A stretch of 64,000 nucleotides of DNA from Aptenodytes patagonicus (Eukaryota; Chordata; Aves; Sphenisciformes; Spheniscidae): the NCBI RefSeq assembly GCF_965638725.1, contig NC_134963.1, positions 7,881,501-7,945,500 on the forward strand, given 5' to 3'. Position numbers and translations under genes: made by a program. Below the pieces are notes generated by a model. That model saw only the letters and a program-made list of their open reading frames with translations. It was not told where the DNA came from and ran no database searches. Below, piece after piece: positions 25,476 through 64,000 of this stretch; position 1 is the first letter of the stretch; the number at the start of each line of letters is the position of its first letter.

Positions 25476-27729
25476 TATTTTCTATATTCTGTTCAAAGTA
25501 ATTTCCATACCCGTGGCAGGGAGAAAGCAGAAGGATCTGTAGGAAGGAAAAAGACAAAAAAAAATCAGCTTTGGGAATGTCATGTAATAACTTGTCCACG
25601 AGAGAAGCAGTGATGGAGGGAATGATGGAGGAATTACTCAAAGACGGCAAGAAGCAGAATTTTGCCAGCTTGCTTCCATCAGCCATGTTTTGTAGGTGTC
25701 ATCGAGAATGAAAGGCCTGAGGCAGCTGTTTACTACAAAAGGCTAGAGCTGGGTCTTTATATAAGTTTTAGAAAAAGGTATGCCAATCCTGACAAAAAAT
25801 CTATTCAGTCGCCCATGCTGACCTAGCAATATTGGGAATAAAACCCACAATTCATTACATGTTATTCATCCAAAAATGACCTGCCTTTCATAAGCACATC
25901 TCTAAGTAAGGATAACTTGTGAGGGTGTTACAAAAGAGGTAACAGTGGCTAGAGAGTCTGAAACAACAGGACACCAAAGAAAAGAGTCAAAGCAGGATTT
26001 TAAATGAGAATTTTAAATGAGGTGGCTTTTGAACTTTATTATCTTTGTCTTTTACTTGAAATTCACAAATCAGTTCCAAGATCCTGTGAAGTCTTAATTA
26101 GCAGGTTTTCACAGGCATTGCAGCACTAACTACCCTTTTTCCTAAGAAAAGGAAGCCAGGTCAGTGAATCCCTGGCCTGAGAAAATGCTATAGTCTGTAC
26201 TGATTTTCTCTTCAGTGGTGACAGGCATTCAAAATGAACTTAAAACTGAAAGCCGCTAATTGAGAACTGAAATCATGCAGCGCAAATTGGAATGCCTTTT
26301 CCTCTGGGGAGAACAATTTTGCTCTCTGTGTGGTGTTGTTTTGCAGCTGTAAGTGCCCACATCTCCAAAGGTGCTCTTCCCATGGTGCCTACCTCCCCTT
26401 CCTTTCTTTCTTGAAGCATTTCTCCTGTTCTTTCCAGTGTCTCTTTCCTATAATTTCCAGCCAATAATCTACTTTTAAAGGAAGAGTATGAACTATTATA
26501 CAATAAAGTGACAGCGAGTGAACAACTTGATGGGATATAAATATGAGGGAGACAAACAAAAAAGCATATAGATGTCTACTGTGGTTTTGTTAGTGAAGGG
26601 ATGTTGCTGATTTCTGAGAGGTGCAATCTTCCTATGCTTACTATGACTCACCTGTTTTTCCCTCTGTTCCTTACAGCCAGATGGCATAAACCAGTCAAGG
26701 CCAAATAATACATCATTCCACAGGCTTGTGATGGACTGGACTCCAGATGAAGCCAAGATGGTTGAAAATCTTTTCATGCTGCTGCAGGTAGGACAGTTTC
26801 TTAATTTGTAATATTGTAGAGTTGAGTTTATGAATGCTGCAGTGGAATGTCAAGTGCTAATAAAATCCTGGTCTTGACAGGTAAAAGTCGTTCTTTTCTG
26901 GAATTGTTTTATAAACCCTTGACTTCATGCTTAACAACATAGCAGGGTTTCTTTAAAAAGAACAATATCACAAGTAGCCTACAGATAAACCATGAAGAAC
27001 AGTTAATTGCCCTTCAACTAAAATAACTCCATGAGCAATCAATCAACGGAAGAACTGAGAGCAGCGCTATCAGTCATCCAAAGCCAACCGACTATTTAGA
27101 GGATTATGCCAGCATCACCGCCTTCATTACATTATTGGTTCAGAAACAGACAGCATCAGCCCAGCCTTTCCCATGCAATACAGTGACCACATTACGTGTA
27201 TTGTGCTCGTTCCTCCATTCTTCCAGATTGTGGTCATACGGCTGTTGATTGTGCATGAGAAACACATAAAAAAGCCATTTCTTAGGCTTGATTATCCAGT
27301 CTCCCCAGGCTTGGTGCGATGGCCAATTGAATGACATGAAAAGTTGCAGCTCGGGTTGACAGGATGGGAAGAATGATAGAAATTCTAATGAGTATTCTTA
27401 TAAATCCCCAGGAGACAGCTGCACTGACTGGCTCACGCTGGGACACCCTTCTCAGGTACTTGTGAAATCAGCTGTTATTTCAAGTAAACCCAAGCTACAT
27501 AATTTGTGATGCTATTTGTATTATTTTCATTTTTTTTTATTCAAGCTGTTAGCCAGTTTGGAGATTAATGGGTTGCCTGTGTTAGAAGACAGTTACATGA
27601 TGATGCTAGACATTGCCTTGATGAAATCCTGTTTATTTGCAAAGCATGAAAAAGTCGTCTTTCCTAGAGCGTTGGATTAAGTAAACCACAGATTTTTGTG
27701 CACAGTGCTTTGACCAAAGCCAGTATTTT

Positions 27730-27743
27730 GGGGGGGGGGGGGG
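27730..27743. repeat. G14 homopolymer
   Basis: A run of 14 G in intergenic sequence, with no attached element recognised. Confidence 0.85.
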
Positions 27744-30700
27744 AAGCACACTCAAAGTTTTCTCTTGCATCAGCAGTCTCAAAATGCAGTTTTCCATTTT
27801 TCTCCCTCTGAGTCCCTAGTATGTGCATGTGTTTGTTTTTTTTCTCTCACACAAACACAAAGCTCCAGATCTCAAATGCCCTTTTTGCACTTTGTCAGTC
27901 CAGAGGGAAGCCGTGCGGATAATGTGCAATGTACAGAAGCTTTGCCATGTGCCTGTCATTTGAGTAATAGTTGCTGTTGTTTCAGTTCTCTGATTTTAGA
28001 GGGGCATTTGATTATTTTTTGTGCTTATTTTAAGGAACAGTTATGGTTACCCACCAATTTCTATGAAATTCCATGAAACAGATCTTCATTTCAGTTTAGC
28101 AGGACGTTCATACCAATAATTTGAATACTGATTTTACCTAAACATCTCCAGTGAAACATTTTGAGGGTGCATCATTCTTTTTAGGGCCTTCATATTTCCT
28201 TGTTCTGAAAAATAACCTTCCTCCCTTGTATATCAAGGACATAAGCTTGCTGCCTAGGACTAGTTTTGTACATTTTATCTTCGTATTTTATTTCCTCATG
28301 TGAAAATGGGCATTTTGAACAATAGGATACCATGTATAGCACATGGTGATATCTGAAAGCCTTAATTTTAAAAACAATTACATCCTAAGTGCATCTGTCA
28401 AGCGAGTGAAAATACTCTAGATCGAGTAGGACTGACAAAATAGATGAAAATGTAATTGCTTCTGGTTTAGTCTCCTATTTTCTTCATGAGGTTTAAAGCC
28501 TTTTCTAGTGCTACTTGGTGTGGTTCTCTGCATCCCACTGACTTGCTCCGATGGACTGAATAAATCATTTTACCTTTGTGTCCAGTTTCTCGGTGTTATA
28601 ATGGCAGTTTTTACCTCTGCTGGGTATCATGAGGCCAATGTGCTCAGTCTATGTAAAGTATGAGAAGTTGTTTATTATGATCATTAAAAAAACTCTGCAG
28701 GCAAAGTGCTAGGAACTGCTAATTGGGCAAAATGCAGAAACACAGAATGTCACCGGAGACTAAATCTTTTAGCTGTACTGTCCTGTACAAACATAATGGT
28801 CTAAGTTCTGCAAAAAATGACATTACAGCTGATAAATAGGAATATGAAAACATTTATTTCTCATGTCACCTGTGCCAGTCTTCAATACCACCCAATGTTT
28901 TTATCTTTTAGTATTAAATGTTGATATGATCTCAGTAGAGGAATATTAGAATAATGGATCAGGTCCCCTCCTCAGTGTCATCCAAACGTGGACTTTTTAT
29001 TCTTTTATGTACTTTAGAGCATTGTCATAAATTGCGTGTCTGCAGAAGTTTAAAACGCTTCTTGAGACCCCATATGAGAAAGTATTACTGCTGTTCTGCA
29101 GGTATGTGAACACTGACCTCACTGAAATTTAAGTCACTTGCTCGGGATCACACAGAAAATCAATAGAGCTGAGAAAAAAAATTGAATTTCTTTAATCTCA
29201 AGTAATATTTTGACTACCATGCTTCCTCTCTCCTTATCATTATTACTACTAATAAGTATTTATGTCTGGTATAGTGTGAACCATGGTTAGGTCAAAGTTG
29301 CTGGCCGTGTGTACAATCGATCATGTAAAGTCATTTCCACTGAGAAAGATAAACATTGAAATAATGGGGAAAAAAACAGGATAAAATGAGCCAAAAAAGG
29401 CAGTCAGCTGACAAAAGCGTTTTTTGACTCTTCATCTGCAAGAGGGTCAAAACTGGTCTGATCTAAAAAAAACCAAAAAAGCAAACAAAATATGAAAAAA
29501 CAACTAAACAAGAAATTTCATGGTTGCTTACTGGCAAGCATGTTAAATTCCACATACAACCATCACAGACCAACCCTCTTCATGACTCAGTGCAAATGTT
29601 GACTACAGCCAGTGGGACTGGCTCGCTTTGTTCAATTAGTGGCTTCCTGAACAATGAGGAAAAAAAATAGCGAGAACTATTATGAATAAGATCCTTATAA
29701 AAATACAGATTTAATTGCTCTAGTTGCTTAAACAATGAGTTGTCAAGTGCCTAGTGCAGGCTGTAATGCAGGAGAACTGGAGAAATCAAATTAACAGGTA
29801 AATAGTTCCCCTTCTCCTGCATTGTCACATCCCACACAAGTCATTGGGAACTTCAGATGCTGTCTCCAAACCAGACTAGGAGCAGGAGCTCTTAATTCTG
29901 TATCTATATGATTATGTCATTTATGTGACCTGCTACTCCAGGACAGTAATGACGGAAGAAAGTGTAGTGGAGCTTACATGACTCTCCGATGTAGTTCTAG
30001 GTCTCTTTAGTCTAAGCTGTCCATGTGTCCGTCTTGTAACAGAGTAATAGCTGATAAAATCTTAGGAGCCACTGGTATTTGTAGATTGGTATGCTGCTTA
30101 ATTCCCTAAACAGCACAGGAAAACAGTGTGTTCTCTTAACCTAATGGAACTTTAAGAGACGTCAGTAACACAAGCCTTCACAGTGAGCCGGGGACAGGGC
30201 AGAACTCTGCTGTCCAGTTTTAAACTGAGCAGGGTAATTGCTCGCCTGGAGTTTTAAGTGCTGGTTAGAAAACTGTAAAAACCAGTTGATTTTAATAAGG
30301 AGAGACCAAGAAGCCCTCTTCACTGAAAGACAAGAAACAAAATATACTGAAAGAAGAATATAGAGTGAATCTGGAACAAATTCTGTTAGTCAAATCCATT
30401 TGGATGGGGTTTCTAATGCTTAAATCATTTAAAGTGAGGTGGGAATCAGCATTTGGAGAAGAGTGGGAGTTATCTAGCATTTGCTAGAGGAAGGCTGCCT
30501 GGGCCAGCTCTTCTCTATGAATGGTTCCTCAGCTGATCTTGCCACATTTTCTATGAGGCTAAAGCAGAGCTTCTTCCAGGTGGTGAAGACAAAGAAACTG
30601 TCCCCAAATTCTATTTGTTCTTTATCGAGCTTGTGGGGAGATCCAGAATGACTTTTTGCAGAAGTGGGGCTGGGTATACCAGTGGCAACAGTTCTGTGAA

Positions 30701-33700
30701 CTATGAGGAGAAGAAGGGCAGGGATCAGGTGGAGGTATGCTGAGGGAAAAAGGTTCAGCTGCCTCTGCGTGACAAGGCACATCCTATAGGTATCCTATAG
30801 CATAGATGAACAGAGCAGCTGATCGCTGGACATCTGGACATTTGGCATATTTTACTCAACAACTGGCCAAAATGGTATGTGTGGTAGTCCCGTAAAAGCA
30901 CTTTCACACTCCGACCATAGCGTCTTCTCTTAATTAAAGTTAAAACCAAGCGTGTTGCGCCTGAAATGCCAAAGATAATGTTCTCTACAAACCTGGCACT
31001 GGAAAGTACTTTGTCTTGCAAGTAAGCCTCAGTTTCTCCTAAGGCTCCTAGTCCCAGAAGCAAAGCTAGTGTCTGCCTCCCTGAGACTGCCGGCCAACAC
31101 GGCAGCTGGGACATAGCCTCTCTGGGCTGGACTGAATCCACCAGGTCATTTCACAGGGGCAGCTAATAGGTAAAAATAGGTGCCTATAGATAATAAGGCA
31201 TTGCATCTTATTACCAATTCCCTGAGAAAGCCAACATTGTTCTATCTTTCCTCTCAAAAGGATGCTTTATTATAATTACATATCACTTTATTAGGCAGCT
31301 GAAGCAAAGAGCACATTTGATGCTAATGAAGTGCTGCTGTGGTTGAGTCTGTCACTATTTTTGGACCTGCACATCTCCAGCACTTTTGATTGGGTGACTG
31401 AGGCTTTGGATGTCTCTAGCTTCTTCTGTGGGGGATGCTCAGTGAAAAGCAATGACTCAGCTAGCCAGGACTGCAGAACTGTTTACATGCTCAGAATGAG
31501 AAAAGCTGCGGGACAGCGAGAACACACACAAAAGCTCTTTATGTGGTGGAAGTATTTTTCAGGTAGTGGACAGTATTATCTAGATTGAAAAATCCTTCTG
31601 AATATTCACTTTGTTTCTGTGTTGGTCATCTGTACAGTCCTTGTTTTTCCTCTTTTCCATCCCCCACCCCAGAGCATTTCAGAAAAAAAGCAAGATTTCA
31701 CAGAACCCAAGGAAAATATTTTAGAGGTTAAGAGAGAGACAAATCACAGCTGTCCACCGGCTGCCTTTCCTTATGAAAGATGAGGCTTTTGCTGTCTCCA
31801 TTTTCTGCAGCAAAGCCCGAGGAGCTGCTTGGCACTGTGAAGGCATGATTTGGTGTTAAAATTTGACTTAACAGCTAGCGCCCCCAGAAGCAGGCCTGCT
31901 CCCACGCCCCTTTGTGCCAACACCGACATTCATCTGGTCCCACAGTGACTCAGTTCAGGGATCTAAACCAGCACGAAAATACTCATTCCTCCCTCTCTCT
32001 CCCCACCTTGCAGGGCTGTGTTATCGGTCACCACCTTGTCAGACAAGTGACAGGACTGGGGCGAGGGAGGCAATGGCAGCACGTGAGACCATTTCTCCAT
32101 ACCAGGACCTATTAAGACGCCTGAGCTGTATTACCAAATCACTTCCTGACAGCACACTGGAAGGCAAAGCCTCCCCTTTCAGTAAACAAGGTTAATGGTT
32201 CCAAGTATCATTTCATGTCTTCTGATACACAAATGAGGAATGTGTCAGAGTAATCAATAATAATAATAATAGAAAATACCATTGTATCTAAAGGCCTAGT
32301 TATTCTTGGACTAGCTCTATTTTGTTACTACAACTTCCCCATTCCCAGAGGGGAAGGGAATGACTGAAGCACCAGTACCTCTTAAGCGTTCTCTTAGCCT
32401 GCAACTGCGTGACCAAATCTGTTTGCAGACTTTGTGATACCACAGGCTGCTACAAATTATTTTGATCAAGAGGTCTACTTGCTGTTTTTGGACTTTTCCC
32501 ATTTAAGTGTTCCCACATACAATTTTTACTTTAACTGAGCTTTCTAAGCATATTGGGTTAAGATCTTTCTTTGGTAGTATCAGTAAACTTATCTTAGTAC
32601 TAGCAGTGAGATGCGTGCCACACTTCTGTATCTTTTTAGATTTGATTTATGTGAACAGGCCAGTCCCACCACTGCAGTAAAATCTCACATCAACTGAAGA
32701 CGCCTCTGACTATACCCGTTATCCACCAAACCACGTACAACAGAAGATGTAATTCATCACAGACATAGCTCCGGTGACGTGGAAAAATAAAGAACATCTT
32801 CCCGGTGCACCACAGGGCAGAACAACGAAGAACAACGCGAGACCCGCACCCAGCCAGCAGGCCAGGAGTTCTGCGTTTGGACAAAGCTTGCTCACTGGCT
32901 CCCTCTGCTGAACCACACTAATATTTAATATGTTAATTACCAAGAGGAAGATGGTGGAAGAGTAGCCAGTGCTCTGAACTTCCATTCCCTGTAACACCAG
33001 CCAGCATCAGCTATAAAGATGACCGTAGCCCCTTGGTGCGAGAATCCACTGAGCCAGGTATTCTGCAGGTGTTTTGAGTTTTTTCATTGGTTCTGGAGCA
33101 CTTGAAGCCCGATTCCTCCTTCCCAGTGAACGTGGCTAGTATGTGACACGTAGGCTTGCACCTCAGTGCGGGTTGTATTACTCCCTTTTCTATCCCCTTT
33201 TCATGAAGCTTGTATGAATTTGATGAAATCTCTACTCCCAGTCAAGTTTGACCCCACTGGCTACGTTCAGTTAAGAATTAATAGGAAGACAGATGGTGCA
33301 GTTATATAAGCCTTGTTTCCTACCTAAGTCTGGCTAAGAGAGAGCTCGAGCGTGCCAGATTTGTTAATATGTACATCCTCGTTTTATTCTAAGAGCAGAG
33401 CTATTACTACGCAAGCATCCTCATCCAGATATCTGGTAACTGACCTCAACAGAGAAAGAAAACAGACAGGACTAACTTTCTCAACTCGCTTTCTGCCAGT
33501 TTCTGAGGTAGGAAAAATTGCTGAGACTCTGGAAGTCTCCCAGGATAGAAAAATACTTGCCTTTCACAGAAACAGCTTCTGCTTTTTAACTCATTTCTGA
33601 GCCTACAGAATTAACAATCATACTTTTGCTTTTTGATCTAAGCAGGAATTCTTCCTGACTAAAAGCATGACATCCCACATGGATAAACAAAGAACAGGAA

Positions 33701-34005
33701 AAAAAATACGGGATTTGGGAAGGGTTTATGTGGTGATTGATGGATCAAATCTGTTCGTCAGAAATACCACCTCACCAAAGCTGTACACAAGCTTTAAAAC
33801 GCTAATGAGTTACCTTGCAGTGGTTTGTTGCCAAGGCCTGGTTCTTCACAAAAGATACCTGAAGCATTGGTTTCAGCAGTAGGGGTGCAGAGAAATACGC
33901 CAGCACAGACATTGGGCTGGATGTTTATTCTGGAATGTGTCCTGATGGGTAGTCAATCCAGTATGTATATCCTCTTTCCCAAAAGAAAATCTTGTCCTGT
34001 CCCGT

Positions 34006-34137
34006 CCCCCCCCCAACTCATTCACAGTTCAGAAAGCTGAAATTCAAGTGCTATTTCCCTTCCGGTTATACCAAATAGGACCCCCCCCGCCCTCCCCCCC
34101 CAAAACCCCAAACCCCCCCACCTAACCCCAACCAACC
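34006..34137 (-). repeat. C-rich tract, G-quadruplex-prone on the RPL6 sense strand
   Basis: On the plus strand there are repeated C-runs (for example at 34081-34088 and 34094-34101) with aaaacccc and aacccc spacers at 34102-34118. On the minus strand, the RPL6 sense strand, these are four or more G-runs separated by one to four bases. The densest part starts about 190 nt past the poly(A) signal. Confidence 0.8.
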
Positions 34138-34322
34138 AAAACTTCCACACCCAAACCCTTATACACTCAAAACTCTAGTTGTCTGCATACAGTCCCTCAG
34201 AATTTTGTGCCACAACCAGTTTCCCTGTCCTCTAAATAACATGCATTGCAAGGTTTGTGCAACACGTTCTATTACGGATTGCAATGAAGACACCAGAAAT
34301 CCTTGCTTTTTTCCCCTTCAAA

Positions 34323-34328
34323 TTTAAT
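34323..34328 (-). terminator. RPL6: RPL6 poly(A) signal ATTAAA
   Basis: ATTAAA on the minus strand lies 19 nt past the TAA stop, giving the very short 3' UTR usual for ribosomal protein mRNAs. A GT-rich stretch (tggtgtcttcattg) follows about 35 nt further on. ATTAAA is the commonest variant of AATAAA. Confidence 0.75.
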
Positions 34329-34346
34329 ATGGTGCTTTCAGAACAG

Positions 34347-37789
<3,443 letters not shown>

Positions 37790-38542
37790 CTGTGGATCCA
37801 AATAAAACAGAAATTATGCCTTATCACAAGGCGTGCACAGGAACGTCTAAGCTGCAGAAACAAAAATAAAAGCATCGGAACTCGATCCTTCACGCCATTC
37901 CAGCAGTGGTCAGCCACCTCTTACAGCCGTGGCAAATCAAGATGCTGCAGAGTCAAAAGCCGTTCTGCCTGCTGCGCGCCCGCCCGCCACACAAAACGCC
38001 CCACCGCGCCGGTTAGAACAGCTACAAGTTCACCGAATGCATCCAACCCGCCTCGGCAGGAAGCCCAAGAAAACGCAAACACACGCCGAGGCCGCAGCCG
38101 CCCCGCTGTCCCCGGGGGCGGTCACAGCCCCCCTGGGCTCGGGACTCTCCCCGGTCCCGCTGGAGCTGCCGGGCCCTGCCGCACCGCGGGGCTACGCCGG
38201 CCTTCCCCGGGCTACCGCTCAGCCCTGCAGAGGCCTCCAGCTCCGGCCCCAGCCGGGTCCGGTTCCCGCTTCTCAGCTGGGCCCCGGCGCGCCCCGAGAG
38301 GCTCCGGCCCGGCCGGTCACGGCCCGGCCCGGCCTCCGCAGCCAGCCGCGGCCTGGCCTGTCCAGAGACGGCTTAACCTTCCGCTCCGCTCCCGCCCCCA
38401 CACGGGCCCCCGGGCCTCATCGCCGTCTCCCCGAGGGCGCCGGGCCGGGCCCGTGAGCCCAGCGCAGCCACCCGAGGGCAGATGGCGGCGGATGACGCCC
38501 GCCGGGTCCCGGCCCTGCTCGCCGCCGCTCCGCCATTCTTAC

Positions 38543-38562
38543 CTTCCGGGGAGGGAAAGGGA
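38543..38562 (-). other. RPL6: RPL6 non-coding exon 1 with 5' TOP-like start
   Basis: On the minus strand the pyrimidine tract TCCCTTTCCCTCCCC starts near 38562 and runs into CGGAAG|GTAAGA, a good donor. An exon of about 19-20 nt with an oligopyrimidine start is typical of ribosomal protein mRNAs, whose translation is controlled through the TOP motif by mTOR/LARP1. The exact start base is inferred. Splicing to 37789 gives GGAAG|ATGGCG, a good initiation context. Confidence 0.75.
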
Positions 38563-38603
38563 CCTACATCCGGGTACAAGTGGCCTAAAGAGAGCGCGGC
38601 GTC

Positions 38604-38611
38604 TGACGTCA
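38604..38611. promoter_or_regulatory. CRE palindrome (CREB/ATF site)
   Basis: TGACGTCA, a full 8-bp match, lies about 45 bp upstream of the inferred RPL6 start. Confidence 0.7.
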
Positions 38612-38627
38612 CCGCGCCGGCCGCGGA

Positions 38628-38646
38628 GCACGCTGGGACTTGTAGT
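38628..38646 (-). promoter_or_regulatory. ZNF143/THAP11-type site
   Basis: Minus strand ACTACAAGTCCCAGCGTGC closely follows the known ACTACAATTCCCAGCATGC consensus. It lies about 70 bp upstream of the inferred RPL6 start. Confidence 0.65.
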
Positions 38647-39238
38647 CCGGTCGGGCCCGGCACGGCTCGGGGCAGCACCGGGTCAGCGGGGGAGGGGGAC
38701 GGCGGGCGGGAACGCCGGACACCCGTATCCCGGCCCGGAGGGGGCGGTGCGGTGACCAGCGGCTCCGGTAGCGGGGCTCGCGGTCCTGCCGCTGCCTGAC
38801 CCTCCCTCCAGCTCGGGACACGGCCGAGGTAAGGCTCCGCGCCGACCCCCGCCCCGCCCGGCTTCACGGGACGAGGCTCCGCTACTCCCGCGGCAGGTGC
38901 CACCGGGGCCCGCCCGAGCGGACCGAGCCCGCCACCCCCGGGAACCCTACAGCTCCCGCCGCGCCCGCCCTGACAGACCGCCGCCCCCGCGGGCCGCCCG
39001 CGCCCTCCCTTTTGAGGCGGGGGCGGGGCGGCGTCGCAGACCGATGACGCAGCGGGCGGGTGACGCAGGGCGGGCCGCGCCGCGCTCCGTGCGCCTCCGG
39101 GGCCTGAGGCGGCCGTTGTTCACGCTCCCCTCAGGGCGCCCGTAGGCCGCGGCCCGCGCCGGGGGGGGGCCCATGTGAGAGGCGGCCGTCGAGGGGGGCG
39201 GCCGGGCGCACCGCGACCCGCCAGTGCCACGGGAGAAA

Positions 39239-64000
<24,762 letters not shown>

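Larger units (their letters stand above)
17100..34300. other. HECTD4-RPL6 intergenic region
   Basis: About 17 kb separate the divergent end of HECTD4 from the 3' end of RPL6. I recognise a CT repeat (17396-17412), two old CR1 fragments (20944-21420 minus; 25110-25475 plus), a G14 run at 27730-27743, and the C-rich tract near 34006-34137. Scattered open frames of 60-130 codons have no recognised product, no splice continuity and often no ATG. No tRNA, rRNA or CRISPR was seen. Confidence 0.75.
38563..39238. promoter_or_regulatory. Divergent CpG-island promoter of RPL6 (minus) and PTPN11 (plus)
   Basis: About 680 bases lie between the inferred RPL6 start and the PTPN11 ATG, inside a CpG island running roughly 37930-39760. 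There is no TATA box on either side. Elements seen: a perfect CRE palindrome TGACGTCA at 38604-38611, a ZNF143-type site (on the minus strand CTACAAGTCCCAGCGTGC) at about 38628-38645, GC boxes at 39014-39031, and two TGACGCA half-CRE sites at 39044 and 39061. YY1-type ATGGCGG cores lie just inside RPL6 intron 1 near 38480 and 38535. Confidence 0.75.

Noticed and set aside
30755-31141. 128-codon minus-strand frame in the intergenic region
   Set aside because: Begins at a GTG, has no promoter, splice or homology support, and frames of this length are expected by chance in 64 kb.

Overview
The window comes from a bird nuclear genome. Three vertebrate genes with spliced, intron-rich structures sit in the order HECTD4 (minus) - RPL6 (minus) - PTPN11 (plus), the order known around human 12q24. 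The interspersed repeats are chicken-repeat-1 (CR1) LINEs, which are typical of birds and other sauropsids. I cannot name the species from the sequence alone.

1-16.2 kb holds the 5' end of HECTD4, a giant HECT-type E3 ubiquitin ligase. Coding exons 1 to 3 are at 16000-16167, 2804-3321 and 59-148 on the minus strand, and the gene runs off the left edge. Intron 1 (12.7 kb) carries a well preserved 3' CR1 fragment and a short hAT-like element. Exon 1 lies in a CpG island (about 15.96-17.1 kb) whose upstream half is a degenerate minisatellite of about 40 bp units. 17.1-34.3 kb is an intergenic stretch with two old CR1 fragments and no gene that I can support.

34.3-38.6 kb is RPL6 (ribosomal protein eL6), complete: a tiny non-coding first exon with a 5' TOP-like start and six coding exons giving 293 residues. 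38.5-39.3 kb is a head-to-head CpG-island promoter shared with PTPN11, with a perfect CRE palindrome and a ZNF143-type site. 39.2-60.7 kb holds PTPN11 (SHP2) coding exons 1 to 13. These give codons 1-533 with no length change against the human protein, and all catalytic residues are present. The C-terminal tail exons lie beyond the right edge.

I did not find an undescribed multi-gene system. The most unusual unexplained signals are small: a long-stem GC-rich hairpin in RPL6 intron 4, the minisatellite at the HECTD4 promoter, a G-rich quadruplex-like tract just past the RPL6 poly(A) signal, and a spliceable open frame in HECTD4 intron 2 that would act as a poison exon if included. All exon edges were read by hand from splice signals and reading-frame continuity. 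Statements about human orthologues come from memory of those proteins.
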